From Njordibacter sp028825405 (lineage in GTDB: Bacteria; Pseudomonadota; Gammaproteobacteria; Pseudomonadales; Balneatricaceae), in contig NZ_CP159829.1 of assembly GCF_047730065.1 (NCBI RefSeq), positions 2,604,001 through 2,668,000 of the forward strand: a stretch of DNA of 64,000 nt, read 5' to 3'. Shown piece by piece: positions 43,894 to 52,878 of the stretch. Position 1 is the stretch's first letter. Every line of letters begins with the position of its first letter. A program made the translations under genes and the position numbers. The notes beneath the pieces were generated by a model. It worked only from the letters and a program-made list of their open reading frames with translations, searched no databases and had not been told where the DNA came from.

Positions 43894-43917
43894 AACGCAG
43901 GGCATAAGCCCCGCGTT
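43894..43917 (-). terminator. Hairpin between dnaK and dnaJ
   Basis: Ten-bp stem AACGCGGGGC/GCCCTGCGTT (one G-U) with loop TTAT on the minus strand, 45 bp after dnaK. There is no T tract, so it may trim expression of dnaJ relative to dnaK or protect the dnaK mRNA end rather than fully terminate. Confidence 0.4.
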
Positions 43918-43961
43918 ATAAAATTGCGCCTTAACCAAGAGGCACTAGCAGGCGTATACGC

Positions 43962-45890
43962 TTACTTTTTGTCTTCATCTTTGGCTTCGTCTTTCACTTC
44001 CTCAAACTCTGCATCAACTGCATCATCTGCACCCGCGTCTCCTGAAGCTTCGGCATCACCTTGAGCTGCAGCATCTTCAGCATACATTTTTTGAGCAATA
44101 GCAGCTGAGGCTTCCGTTAAAGCAGCCGTTGCAGTTTCGATAGCTTCTTTGTCTTCACCTTTTAAGGCTTCTTCGAGCGCATCAATGGCTGTTTGCATAG
44201 CCGCCTTTTCTTCGTCTGTGGCTTTGTCACCCGCTTCTTCAATCATCTTCTTTGACGAGTGAACCATACCATCAGCTGTATTGCGAGCCTGCACCATTTC
44301 TTCAAACTTTTGGTCTTCTGCAGCATTCGCCTCAGCATCTTGTACCATTTGTTCGATTTCTTCATCGCTCAAGCCAGAGGACGCTTTAATGATGATGGAC
44401 TGCTCTTTACCGGTGCCTTTATCTTTAGCAGACACATTCAAGATTCCGTTAGCGTCAATGTCGAAGCTCACTTCAATTTGTGGCATGCCACGCGGCGCTG
44501 GAGGAATATCGCTCAGATCAAAACGCCCTAAAGACTTATTCTGCGTGGCTTGCTTACGCTCGCCTTGGCACACGTGAATAGTAACCGCTGCCTGATTATC
44601 GTCTGCCGTAGAGAATACCTGCGATTTTTTGGTTGGGATAGTGGTGTTCCTGTCGATGACCGAAGTCATGACGCCACCCATGGTTTCAATGCCTAAAGTC
44701 AAAGGCGTCACGTCTAGTAACAACACATCGGTCACGTCGCCTGCCAATACGCCCCCTTGGATGGCTGCACCCATGGCTACCGCTTCGTCAGGGTTCACGT
44801 CTTTACGTGGCTCTTTACCAAAGAAGCTGGTGACTTCAGTTTGCACTAAAGGCATGCGGCTCTGGCCACCCACCATAATAACTTCATTAATTTCACTCGC
44901 GTCTAAGCCAGCATCTTTAAGAGCTTGGGCACAGGGCTTTAACGTACCAGAAACCAAATCTTCAACCAAAGACTCTAATTTAGCCCGAGAAATTTTAACG
45001 TTTAAATGCTTAGGGCCAGACGCATCTGCGGTAATGTAAGGCAGGTTAACATCAGTCTGATTTGAGCTAGACAATTCAACCTTGGCTTTTTCTGCTGCTT
45101 CTTTAAGACGCTGCAAGGCCAACGGATCATTATGCAGGTCAATGCCAGACTCTTTCTTAAATTCAGAGGCTAAGAACTCAATTAAGCGCAGGTCGAAATC
45201 TTCACCACCCAAAAATGTGTCGCCGTTGGTTGCTAATACTTCAAACTGAGTTTCGCCATCGACGTCGGCAATTTCAATAATTGAAATATCAAAAGTACCA
45301 CCACCTAGGTCGTACACAGCAATGGTAGAATCGCCACGGCTCTTATCAAGTCCGTAAGCCAGTGCAGCCGCAGTTGGCTCGTTAATAATGCGCTTTACTT
45401 CAAGGCCAGCAATACGGCCAGCATCTTTAGTGGCCTGACGCTGAGAATCGTTAAAGTAAGCAGGCACGGTAATTACGGCTTCAGTCACGGCTTCGCCTAA
45501 ATAATCTTCAGCTGTTTTTTTCATCTTCTTCAAAATTTCAGCAGACACCTGCGGTGGGGCTTTGCTCTCGCCATTGACGTTAACCCACGCATCACCATTA
45601 TCAGCCGCCTCGATTTTGTAAGGCACCATTTTAATGTCTTTTTGCACGACTTCGTCTTTAAATTTTCGACCGATCAAACGTTTGATTGCAAATAAGGTAT
45701 TTACCGGGTTAGTCACGGCCTGGCGCTTGGCAGACTGCCCTACCAAGATTTCACCATCTGCTGCAAATGCAATAATGGACGGGGTGGTGCGGTCGCCCTC
45801 AGCATTTTCAATTACTTTGGCGCTACCACCATCTAAAACAGACACACATGAGTTGGTTGTGCCTAAGTCGATACCAATGATCTTTCCCAT
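43962..45890 (-). CDS. dnaK: Chaperone DnaK (Hsp70)
   Basis: ATP-driven folding chaperone. 642 residues from ATG 45890 (MGKIIGIDLGTTNSCV) with GGAG 7 bp upstream. Nucleotide-binding domain 1-385 (DLGGGTFDIS, VGGQSRMP), linker DVLLLDVTPLTLGIET, substrate-binding domain, helical lid and the acidic tail ending EEVKDEAKDEDKK. Located between grpE and dnaJ; a weak sigma-32-like element (46,007-46,035) lies in the 164-bp gap after grpE. Confidence 0.98.
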   Translation of the reverse strand: MGKIIGIDLGTTNSCVSVLDGGSAKVIENAEGDRTTPSIIAFAADGEILVGQSAKRQAVTNPVNTLFAIKRLIGRKFKDEVVQKDIKMVPYKIEAADNGDAWVNVNGESKAPPQVSAEILKKMKKTAEDYLGEAVTEAVITVPAYFNDSQRQATKDAGRIAGLEVKRIINEPTAAALAYGLDKSRGDSTIAVYDLGGGTFDISIIEIADVDGETQFEVLATNGDTFLGGEDFDLRLIEFLASEFKKESGIDLHNDPLALQRLKEAAEKAKVELSSSNQTDVNLPYITADASGPKHLNVKISRAKLESLVEDLVSGTLKPCAQALKDAGLDASEINEVIMVGGQSRMPLVQTEVTSFFGKEPRKDVNPDEAVAMGAAIQGGVLAGDVTDVLLLDVTPLTLGIETMGGVMTSVIDRNTTIPTKKSQVFSTADDNQAAVTIHVCQGERKQATQNKSLGRFDLSDIPPAPRGMPQIEVSFDIDANGILNVSAKDKGTGKEQSIIIKASSGLSDEEIEQMVQDAEANAAEDQKFEEMVQARNTADGMVHSSKKMIEEAGDKATDEEKAAMQTAIDALEEALKGEDKEAIETATAALTEASAAIAQKMYAEDAAAQGDAEASGDAGADDAVDAEFEEVKDEAKDEDKK

Positions 45891-46054
45891 CAAAAACTCC
45901 AATTCTTAATTCACCCTGTTAAGGGTTTTGATTCAATTCTGCTCAGCCACGCTAGCAGGGTTAGGTTAGGTTTAACCTTGGGCTTAGCGTTATTTGCTTG
46001 TGCTCTTATGTATGGCCTTTTGCTTCGATTACAAGTTAAAAAGCCGTAATTTTT

Positions 46055-46624
46055 CTATTTAGAAACCACAACCATGGCTGGGCGCACAAGGCGTCCATTT
46101 AGGGTGTAGCCTTTTTGAAAAACCTCCATCACTGTGTTGGGCTCTAAATCTAGATTAGGCACCGCTGTCATGGCCTCATGTAGTTCTGGATCAAAGGGCT
46201 CACCATGGGGATCTAACTGGTCTACATTGAATTTCTTAAGGCCACTTAAGAGCATCTTTTGGCTCATTTCGACACCTTCAAGTAACACTTCTAGGCTTGC
46301 GCCCTCAACGCCAGCAGCGTCAATTGCACGGCCTAGGTTATCCAATAAAGAAACCACTTCAGTCATGAGTTTTTCTTGGCCAAATTTATGCGCCTTAGCC
46401 ACATCTTGCTCACTACGACGGCGAATATTCTGCACATCGGCTTGCGCTCGCAACACGTCTGCCTGTTGCTCATCTACTCTAGCCAAGGCAAGTTCTAGCT
46501 CGGCCTGGACTGACTCAACAGTAAGCTCTTGTAAAACTTCTTCAACAGGCGTTTCAACACTTTCTTCAGCCCCATTGATTTCTATTTCAACTTCAGTTTC
46601 AGATGGCTGGTCTTGCTCGTTCAT
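46055..46624 (-). CDS. grpE: Nucleotide exchange factor GrpE
   Basis: Releases ADP from DnaK. 189 residues (E. coli 197). Acidic, disordered N-terminus (1-45), long coiled-coil helix (ARVDEQQADVLRAQADVQNIRRRSEQDV, only the pattern matters), then the beta-domain with LDPHGEPFDPELHEAM and VMEVFQKGYTLNGRLVRPA. It is the first gene of the grpE-dnaK-dnaJ cluster and has a consensus sigma-32 promoter 61 bp upstream. Confidence 0.96.
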   Translation of the reverse strand: MNEQDQPSETEVEIEINGAEESVETPVEEVLQELTVESVQAELELALARVDEQQADVLRAQADVQNIRRRSEQDVAKAHKFGQEKLMTEVVSLLDNLGRAIDAAGVEGASLEVLLEGVEMSQKMLLSGLKKFNVDQLDPHGEPFDPELHEAMTAVPNLDLEPNTVMEVFQKGYTLNGRLVRPAMVVVSK

Positions 46625-46684
46625 TCGTGTCTCCCTTGTAATAACTTTCGCAACCTTTACCTTAAGGCCACTTGACTGCCAATG

Positions 46685-46713
46685 TATATGGGGACACCAA
46701 CGCGTGATTCAAG
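46685..46713 (-). promoter_or_regulatory. Heat-shock (sigma-32) promoter of grpE
   Basis: On the minus strand: CTTGAA (46,708-46,713), 14-bp spacer, CCCCATATA (46,685-46,693). This equals the sigma-32 consensus in both boxes and spacing, and lies 61 bp from the grpE ATG. Confidence 0.85.
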
Positions 46714-46772
46714 CAATTTCGACGCCCTTTTATAGGCTTTTAAAAAAAAATAACAAAGCCACTCCAAATATA

Positions 46773-46806
46773 CTGGACATAACAACAGTACTGGTTATAC
46801 TGCCAG
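46773..46806 (+). promoter_or_regulatory. Two tandem LexA (SOS) boxes before recN
   Basis: CTG-N10-CAG occurs twice, at 46,773-46,788 and 46,791-46,806, both extended by flanking TA. recN is a strongly LexA-controlled gene with multiple boxes in E. coli. The second box lies 26 bp before the recN ATG. Confidence 0.85.
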
Positions 46807-46832
46807 TACAATAATTCACCGGAGCAGCCCCC

Positions 46833-48515
46833 ATGTTGCAACAGCTAATTGTTCATCACTACACTCTAGTCGATTTCTTACACTTGGATTTTAGCCATAA
46901 AATGACCGCCATTAGCGGTGAAACAGGTGCTGGAAAATCCATACTACTAGGCGCACTTGGTTTAACCTTAGGCGATAGAGCTGAATCAGGTTGTGTACGC
47001 CAAGGCGCTGAAAAAGCTGACATACACGCGGTTTTTGACCTAAGCCAACTGCCACAGGTAAAAGATTATTTATCAGCCAAACATCTGGCGGCAGCTGAAG
47101 ATCCAGATACCTGCATACTGCGCCGCATTGTGAATCAGGACGGTCGCTCTAGGGGCTATATTAATGGCAACCCAGTCAATATCGCTGCGCTCAAGGAACT
47201 TGGTAAACAACTGATCAACATACATGGTCAGCATGAGCACCAGCACCTGCTGGGCAGAGATAGTCACCAAACTTTATTAGACGCCTTTGGAAATTACCCA
47301 AAAAAACAAGAGGCCGTGGCCGCAATTAGCCATGAATGGCTTGAGTTCGACCGTCAGATCAAAGCCCTCACCGGTGGCCAACAGCTGTCTGAAGCCGAAC
47401 AACAACTTTTGCAGTATCAAGTGGATGAGCTTGAACAGTTGAACCTGTTAGATAATGAGCTATTAGCTTTAGAGCAAGAACACAAGCAACGTGCCAATGC
47501 AGACCAACTGCTTCAAGCCGTGCGTAGTACTCTGCCTGATAACCCACTGGGAGACGACCCTGCGGCTTGTTTGCAACGCTGGCAACAGCAACTGCAAAAC
47601 TTTAGCCAGCATAGCCCTCACCTGCAATCAGCAGTGGACATGCTTGCTAGTGCCTCCATACAAATAGAAGAGAGTCAGATTGAATTACAAAATTTTCTGC
47701 AGGGGTTCGATGAAGACCCCGCTCGACTGCAAACACTAGAGCACCGTTTAGATCAGATTTATAGCATGGCAAGAAAACACAAAATTCAAGCGGCAGATCT
47801 ACCAGAGCATTTGGGGCTATTACAACAGCAACTGCAACAGAATCAAGATCAAGAGGGTCAGCTAGAAGCCATTCATGAGCAGCAAACTGCCCTTACAGAA
47901 GCATACGATGCTGCAGCCACCAGCCTTACTAAAGTAAGACAAGCAGCAGCCAAACAGCTCGAAAAAGCGGTTGGTGAGCAACTGACTTTGTTAGGTATGC
48001 CCAACTGCCGATTAGAGCTAAGTCTACAAACCAAGTCAGACTCTCGCTTGCAACCACAGGGGCGGGATGACATAGAAATCCTTATCAGCACCAACCCGGG
48101 CCAAAGTGCCAAACCCTTGGCCAAGATCGCGTCTGGAGGTGAGTTATCTCGCATCAGTTTAGCCATACAGGTGGTCATCGCAACGACTAGTATCACCCCC
48201 AGTCTCATCTTTGATGAGGTGGATGTGGGTATTGGTGGTGCGACCGCAGAAATTGTGGGCCGACTATTATCTCAGCTAGGCCAACACTGCCAATTGCTAT
48301 GCATCACCCACCTACCTCAAGTCGCCAGTCAAGCCCAGCACCATTTGCAGGTAAGTAAGTCTAACAATGGTGAAGCCACACAAACCCAAGTATCGGCTTT
48401 AGATGAAGATCAAAGAATACAAGAAATTGCACGCATGCTAGGTGGGGTTAAGCTGACCCAACAAACTCTAGCTCACGCCAAAGAAATGTTGGGTACGGGC
48501 GCATTGCTACACTAA
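46833..48515 (+). CDS. recN: DNA repair protein RecN
   Basis: SMC-like ATPase for double-strand-break repair. 560 residues (E. coli 553). Walker A GETGAGKSILL near residue 30, long central coiled-coil regions rich in Gln/Glu/Leu (about 150-390), signature/ABC region KIASGGELSRISLAIQ and Walker B SLIFDEVDVGIGG. GGAG lies 8 bp before ATG 46833. Divergent from grpE, with tandem LexA boxes in between. Confidence 0.97.
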   Translation: MLQQLIVHHYTLVDFLHLDFSHKMTAISGETGAGKSILLGALGLTLGDRAESGCVRQGAEKADIHAVFDLSQLPQVKDYLSAKHLAAAEDPDTCILRRIVNQDGRSRGYINGNPVNIAALKELGKQLINIHGQHEHQHLLGRDSHQTLLDAFGNYPKKQEAVAAISHEWLEFDRQIKALTGGQQLSEAEQQLLQYQVDELEQLNLLDNELLALEQEHKQRANADQLLQAVRSTLPDNPLGDDPAACLQRWQQQLQNFSQHSPHLQSAVDMLASASIQIEESQIELQNFLQGFDEDPARLQTLEHRLDQIYSMARKHKIQAADLPEHLGLLQQQLQQNQDQEGQLEAIHEQQTALTEAYDAAATSLTKVRQAAAKQLEKAVGEQLTLLGMPNCRLELSLQTKSDSRLQPQGRDDIEILISTNPGQSAKPLAKIASGGELSRISLAIQVVIATTSITPSLIFDEVDVGIGGATAEIVGRLLSQLGQHCQLLCITHLPQVASQAQHHLQVSKSNNGEATQTQVSALDEDQRIQEIARMLGGVKLTQQTLAHAKEMLGTGALLH

Positions 48516-48574
48516 CTCCAAACCCCCACTCTGAATTAGGATTAGACTGGGGTTCGACTGTAATAGATTGAGCT

Positions 48575-48618
48575 AATATTGATGGCCAAGGCTTGGCTAA
48601 GCCTTGGCCATCAATATT
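48575..48618. terminator. 20-bp perfect hairpin between recN and fur
   Basis: Arms 48,575-48,594 and 48,599-48,618 are perfectly complementary with a four-base loop. It lies between the convergent recN and fur stop codons and can serve both strands. AT-rich stem base replaces a T tract, so it resembles but does not match a standard terminator. Confidence 0.6.
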
Positions 48619-48629
48619 ATTAGATAGAT

Positions 48630-49040
48630 TTAGTCTTCACTAACGCCATACAAATATACGGTACGGCTAGTGAGTTCGTAACCTAATTCTGTTGCAATTT
48701 CTTCTAGACGCTTATTAAGCACGGGATCATTAAATTCCTTAATGCGCCCCGATTTAATGCACACAATATGGTCATGGCTACTTTCAGTAGCCAACTCAAA
48801 TACCGAGTTACCCCCTTCAAAATGATGACGCACCACCAAACCCGCCGCTTCAAACTGGGTTAACACACGATAAACTGTGGCTAAACCAACGTCTTCACCT
48901 TGCTCCATGAGCAGTTTGTATATATCTTCAGCACTCCAGTGGTCACCTTCTGTTGCTTGTTCCAACATATGGTAGATTTTGACACGGGGCAGGGTCACTT
49001 TTAGCCCTGCTTTGCGTAATTCTTGACTTTCTGTCGCCAT
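48630..49040 (-). CDS. fur: Ferric uptake regulator Fur
   Basis: Iron-responsive dimeric repressor. 136 residues. N-terminal winged helix (LKVTLPRVKIYHMLE; VGLATVYRVLTQFEAAGLV), then the metal-binding region HHFEGGNSVFEL and SSHDHIVCIKSGRI. The C-terminal CxxC motif seen in E. coli Fur is absent; it has one Cys in HIVC, as in Pseudomonas Fur. Divergent from bamE (omlA), the known Pseudomonas arrangement. No clear Fur box in the 79-bp divergent gap. Confidence 0.96.
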   Translation of the reverse strand: MATESQELRKAGLKVTLPRVKIYHMLEQATEGDHWSAEDIYKLLMEQGEDVGLATVYRVLTQFEAAGLVVRHHFEGGNSVFELATESSHDHIVCIKSGRIKEFNDPVLNKRLEEIATELGYELTSRTVYLYGVSED

Positions 49041-49119
49041 AGTAATGGTTACACTCTTTAGACTATTGTGGGATTCAGGTATGATTCTGAGCTAACGTCT
49101 ATACACACAGAACTGGCTA

Positions 49120-49440
49120 ATGAAACGCTATCTTATCACGTCTCTTTTTATCGCGCTTACTAGTGGTTGCTCCACTATGGAAAGTCTAACGTTTCCCAGT
49201 GTTCATAAAATTGATGTTCAGCAGGGTAATCTCATCACCGATGAGATGGTAGAATTACTGCGGCCTAGGTTAACCAAGAAACAGGTGCAGTATGTCATGG
49301 GCACCCCACTAGTAGTAGATACCTTTAACCCCAATCACTGGGATTACGTTTACCAATATCGTTTTGGTGATGGCACCATTGAAGAACGGAAACTAAGGGT
49401 CATTTTTGATCAAGGCCGTGTCGTCACTATTGATCAATAG
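49120..49440 (+). CDS. bamE: Outer-membrane assembly lipoprotein BamE
   Basis: Component of the BAM complex that inserts outer-membrane proteins. 106 residues. Lipoprotein signal with lipobox LTSGC, so Cys17 is the expected lipidated residue. Core motifs VQQGNLIT, LTKKQVQYVMGTP and DYVYQYRFG are typical of SmpA/OmlA. Residue after the lipobox Cys is Ser, consistent with outer-membrane sorting. Confidence 0.95.
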   Translation: MKRYLITSLFIALTSGCSTMESLTFPSVHKIDVQQGNLITDEMVELLRPRLTKKQVQYVMGTPLVVDTFNPNHWDYVYQYRFGDGTIEERKLRVIFDQGRVVTIDQ

Positions 49441-49461
49441 CTTGAGAAATAAACAACTTCC

Positions 49462-49773
49462 TTAATCTGCTTGCTTAGCCTGTTTGGCTTTGCCTGATGC
49501 TTTGGCCGCTCGGTTAGCTCTAGCCACTTTAGGATCAATAGTCAGCGGGCGGTATATCTCTACCCGCTGACCCTGCACCATTTTTTCTTCTTGGGGCTTT
49601 TTAACGGCTTTACCAAAAATGCCCATTGGGGTTCCCGTAAGCTCAAGACCCTCAAAGTGGTCAGTAATGCCTGAAAGCACAGCGGCATCATATACGGTAG
49701 TGCCTTGGGGCACTTGTAGGTCGATAATTTTTTGTTCATCTGGGAGTGCGAATGCTACCTCCACATGTATCAT
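49462..49773 (-). CDS. rnfH: RnfH family protein
   Basis: Small ubiquitin-like-fold protein of unknown role, often paired with ratA. 103 residues from ATG 49773 (MIHVEVAFALPDEQ), matching family N-termini. Conserved block GQRVEIYRPLTIDPKVARANRA near the C-terminus, then a Lys/Ala-rich tail. An alternative GTG start at 49791 would add six residues. It follows ratA by about 25 bp. Confidence 0.9.
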   Translation of the reverse strand: MIHVEVAFALPDEQKIIDLQVPQGTTVYDAAVLSGITDHFEGLELTGTPMGIFGKAVKKPQEEKMVQGQRVEIYRPLTIDPKVARANRAAKASGKAKQAKQAD

Positions 49774-49798
49774 GTCTGTTGATTCTGTCACGTTGTTC

Positions 49799-50227
49799 TC
49801 ACTGGAATACGTTATCCGCTCGTTTACAAAAGGCGTCCACCATATTAGCGGCAATAGGGCTAAACAACCCACTTAAAGCCTTACCCTTAAGGCCGGTCAC
49901 GCCAAACTCTAAGACCATTTCTACTTTGCAGGCATTTTCGCTCAGCGGCGTAAATACCCAACTACCCCGGAGATAATCAAACGGACCATCTTCTAACTCC
50001 AAGGAAATTTTCTCATCCGCTAACAAGGTGTTGCGTGTTACAAACTGATAACTTAGACCGGCTTTACTCAAATATAAGCGCGCCGTCATCGCCGTAAGAG
50101 AAGACTCTATTACATCGACCTTGGCACAGCCGTCTAGAAATTCAGGGTAGCGCTTCACGTCATTCACCAATGCATACATGCGCGCAGCAGAATGCGTGAC
50201 CAAAGCAGAACGATTTATCGAAGTCAC
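49799..50227 (-). CDS. ratA: RatA family protein (COQ10/START-like)
   Basis: 142 residues, GTG start at 50227. START-like lipid-binding fold (VNDVKRYPEFLDGCAKVDVIE; LSKAGLSYQFVTRN). In E. coli RatA was reported to block 70S subunit association as a toxin; homologues of COQ10 bind ubiquinone, so the role is uncertain. Divergent from smpB and upstream of rnfH, an arrangement conserved in gammaproteobacteria. Confidence 0.9.
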   Translation of the reverse strand: MTSINRSALVTHSAARMYALVNDVKRYPEFLDGCAKVDVIESSLTAMTARLYLSKAGLSYQFVTRNTLLADEKISLELEDGPFDYLRGSWVFTPLSENACKVEMVLEFGVTGLKGKALSGLFSPIAANMVDAFCKRADNVFQ

Positions 50228-50346
50228 AGTCTTTACTCTTGGTAAAACGCCTATATTAAAGTTAAAACAACACCCGATAAAGCAATATCATCAATTATTA
50301 CACAAATGACACTGCAGCCGATTCTGGCTTGAGGTAGAATACGCCC

Positions 50347-50826
50347 ATGGCTAAGAAATCAAAAACTCAAAAATCCTCCACTGGCACTATTGCGCTCAAC
50401 AAGCGGGCCAAGTTCGAATACCATTTAGACCAGCGTATCGAAGCAGGCTTGGTATTAACTGGTTGGGAAATCAAAAGTATCCGTGATGGGCGTGCAAATT
50501 TAATCGACTCATATGTTGTGATGAAGGCCGGCGAAGCCTTTTTGGTGGGGGCACACATTTCACCACTAATGACAGCCTGTACGCACGTGGTTGCAGAACC
50601 CAGACGCGAACGTAAACTATTGTTAAATAAAAAAGAAATTGCCCGTTTATTTGCGTCGTCATCACAAACTGGTCACACCATTGTGGCCACCGCCTTGTAT
50701 TGGAAAGGCCATCGGGTTAAATGTGAAATTGCCCTCGCCAAAGGCAAGCAGCTTCACGACAAACGCGCTACAGAAAAAGAACGCGATTGGAGCAAACAAA
50801 AGCACCGCATCTTAATGAAAGCTTAA
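50347..50826 (+). CDS. smpB: SsrA-binding protein SmpB
   Basis: Binds the tRNA-like domain of tmRNA for trans-translation. 159 residues (E. coli 160). Beta-barrel core with NKRAKFEYHLDQRIEAGLVLTGWEIKS (only the pattern is needed), SYVVMKAGEAFLVGAHISP, and the basic C-terminal tail KRATEKERDWSKQKHRILMK. Directly upstream of ssrA, its RNA partner. Confidence 0.97.
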   Translation: MAKKSKTQKSSTGTIALNKRAKFEYHLDQRIEAGLVLTGWEIKSIRDGRANLIDSYVVMKAGEAFLVGAHISPLMTACTHVVAEPRRERKLLLNKKEIARLFASSSQTGHTIVATALYWKGHRVKCEIALAKGKQLHDKRATEKERDWSKQKHRILMKA

Positions 50827-50969
50827 ACATAGCTTTATAGGCAATCACAGGCTGGGGTCGAATAACCGCCCAGCCGTCCGAGCGCCTTAAGGTCATAGAC
50901 TTTTCAGCCCTGAATGACTTTTCCCCCTTGTAAGCCACTCAAATAACACCCTTATTTCTCCAATGCTGC

Positions 50970-50975
50970 TATAAT
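50970..50975 (+). promoter_or_regulatory. Candidate -10 box for ssrA
   Basis: TATAAT 13 bp before the mature 5' end of tmRNA. No good -35 match is seen. Confidence 0.5.
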
Positions 50976-50988
50976 CATTACCTACTAA

Positions 50989-51343
50989 GGGGATGACTGG
51001 ATTCGACGTTGGTTACAAACCCTGCGGTGCATGTCGAGAATGTAAGGTTTCTCGTAAATCCCACCTTGCAAAAGTTATAGTCGCAAACGACGAAAACTAC
51101 GCACTAGCGGCCTAAATCCCGCTTACACTGATCACCGGATGCCTGTAAACGGTTGTGAAGTGGCTCGCAGAACAGGATCGTGTGGACTCCTCGCTCGTGG
51201 AGAAAACCCTAAAACCAATCGAGATCGCCTTATGCGCCCTGACACTTGGGCCGCGGCAGGTTAAAACAATAAAGTGATCTAAACATGTAGAGCCAATGGC
51301 AGAGGACTGGCGGACGGGGGTTCGACTCCCCCCATCTCCACCA
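50989..51343 (+). ncRNA. ssrA: Transfer-messenger RNA (tmRNA)
   Basis: 355 nt with encoded CCA. The acceptor pairs GGGGATG with CATCTCC (one G-U). GGATTCGAC near the 5' end and GGGTTCGACTCCC near the 3' end form the tRNA-like domain. The tag frame at 51,083-51,115 reads ANDENYALAA then TAA, with GCA as resume codon. The 3' end is the likely target of the adjacent integrase. Confidence 0.97.
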
Positions 51344-51381
51344 CATACGAGTTTCAATAAGAACTCTTGAGACTAAAAATT

Positions 51382-51422
51382 AGCCTCGTTACCCTATTTA
51401 ATAAGGGTTTCGGGGCTTTTTT
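51382..51422 (+). terminator. Terminator after ssrA
   Basis: Outer stem AGCCTCG/CGGGGCT and inner stem ACCCT/AGGGT followed by six T. It lies 39 bp after the tmRNA 3' end. Confidence 0.85.
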
Positions 51423-51477
51423 ATGCCTGTAACATTCTTACAGACGCCCATCCGTGGTTGTTGAAGCTTACATCTAT

Positions 51478-51497
51478 AGGTACACTCTAAGGTACAC
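51478..51497 (+). repeat. Paired repeats upstream of the second integrase
   Basis: Two AGGTACAC octamers 12 bp apart start to start, plus inverted GTGTACC near 51,520-51,526 and GGTGTAC near 51,533-51,539. Same geometry as the ATACCCCC pairs of the first island, so probably integrase arm sites. Confidence 0.5.
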
Positions 51498-51541
51498 GCT
51501 CACCACGTACTTAAAATGCGTGTACCAAAAAAGGTGTACTT

Positions 51542-52786
51542 ATGCCCAAGTTAGCGACTACATTAACAGACAACCAAATCAGGCACGCCAAACCCAAGGA
51601 TAAAGAATATTCGTTATCCCATGGCCAAGGTTTGTCATTGCGAGTGCGCACTAATGGTACAAAAGAATGGGTTTTAAGGTACAACCGCCCTTTCACCGGG
51701 GTACGCACCGCTATTAAACTCGGCAATTATCCTAACCTTACGATTATCAATGCTCAAGTCGATCGTACAAACTGTCTTAACTTACTGGCAAATAATATTG
51801 ACCCTTTAGATGCCCGCAAAGCAAAAGACCGAGAAAAACAGGCCAGCAAGGCCAATACACTAAAATTGACTGCAGCCAAATGGTTTAATGTAAAAAAGAC
51901 TAAGATTACAGAAAACTTTGCAAAAGATGTTTGGCGCTCACTTGATTCACACATATTCCCAAAATTGGGCAGTTACCCCATAGGCCAAATCGACGCACCC
52001 ATGGTTATTGATGTAATTAATCCTCTAGCAGCCCGAGGTAACTTAGAAACAGTAAAGCGCTTATGCCAGCGACTTAATGATATAATGACCTTTGCAGTTA
52101 ATACTGGCGTTATACACCACAACCCATTAGCAGGCATCAGGGAGAGCTTTGCCAACCCCATAAAAAAACACAACCCCACGCTAAACCCTGACCAACTGCC
52201 TATGCTGATGTCTAAGCTCAACTACGCAAGCATTAACCTAACAACCCGCGTAATGATTGAGTGGCAACTACACACGATGGTGCGGCCTATGGAGTCTGCG
52301 GGGACTCGCTGGGAAGAAATCAACTTTAGTAATAGCACTTGGACAATTCCACCAGAGCGCATGAAAAAGAAACGAGAGCACACTGTGCCATTGTCGCCAC
52401 AGGCACTGGCACTGCTCGAAGTCATGCGGCCCATTAGCGGCCACAGCGAGTATGTCTTTACTAGCCAGCGTGACCCTTTACGCCATGCCAACCAAGGGTC
52501 ACCTAACGTGGCCCTGAAGCGTATGGGTTTTAAAGACATGCTCACTGCTCACGGCATGCGAGCCATAGCAAGCACCACACTTAATGAAGAAGCCTTTGAT
52601 TATGACGTTATTGAGATGGCTCTTGCTCACGTAGAACCTAACGAAACTCGCAGAAGCTACAACCACGCCAAGTATCTGCCAAGACGCAGGATAATGATGG
52701 ACTGGTGGAGTAGTCGAATAGATGAGGCTGCTACTGGCAACATGAGCATGACTGCAAACACCAAAGGCTTGCGAGCCATTAAATAA
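51542..52786 (+). CDS. Tyrosine recombinase (integrase), ssrA-associated
   Basis: 414 residues. N-terminal DUF4102-like arm-binding domain (HAKPKDKEYSLSHGQGLSLRV as pattern), core-binding domain (about 110-200) and catalytic domain with Arg in MVRPMESAGTRWEEINF, HGMRA (HxxR), LAHVEPNE and Tyr in RRSYNHAKY. Its start is 199 bp after the tmRNA, whose 3' end is a common target of such integrases. The last 20 or so residues are extra compared with the first island's enzyme. Confidence 0.9.
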   Translation: MPKLATTLTDNQIRHAKPKDKEYSLSHGQGLSLRVRTNGTKEWVLRYNRPFTGVRTAIKLGNYPNLTIINAQVDRTNCLNLLANNIDPLDARKAKDREKQASKANTLKLTAAKWFNVKKTKITENFAKDVWRSLDSHIFPKLGSYPIGQIDAPMVIDVINPLAARGNLETVKRLCQRLNDIMTFAVNTGVIHHNPLAGIRESFANPIKKHNPTLNPDQLPMLMSKLNYASINLTTRVMIEWQLHTMVRPMESAGTRWEEINFSNSTWTIPPERMKKKREHTVPLSPQALALLEVMRPISGHSEYVFTSQRDPLRHANQGSPNVALKRMGFKDMLTAHGMRAIASTTLNEEAFDYDVIEMALAHVEPNETRRSYNHAKYLPRRRIMMDWWSSRIDEAATGNMSMTANTKGLRAIK

Positions 52787-52878
52787 CCAGCTTTACTCTG
52801 TCTAGGTTCATTACCTAAAAGGCGGCATACCTACCCGCACTGGCATAGTATCTTTTTTGTAGGTCGCAGGGATGCGAA

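Noticed and set aside
46007..46035. Sigma-32 promoter directly before dnaK
   Set aside because: CTTGTA and GGCCATACA are present but the spacer is about 2 bp short and both boxes are imperfect; kept only as a remark in the dnaK entry.
49041..49119. Fur box between fur and bamE
   Set aside because: No sequence close to the 19-bp Fur consensus was found.
51112..51357. 81-codon frame on the minus strand over ssrA
   Set aside because: Antisense of tmRNA; no support as a gene.
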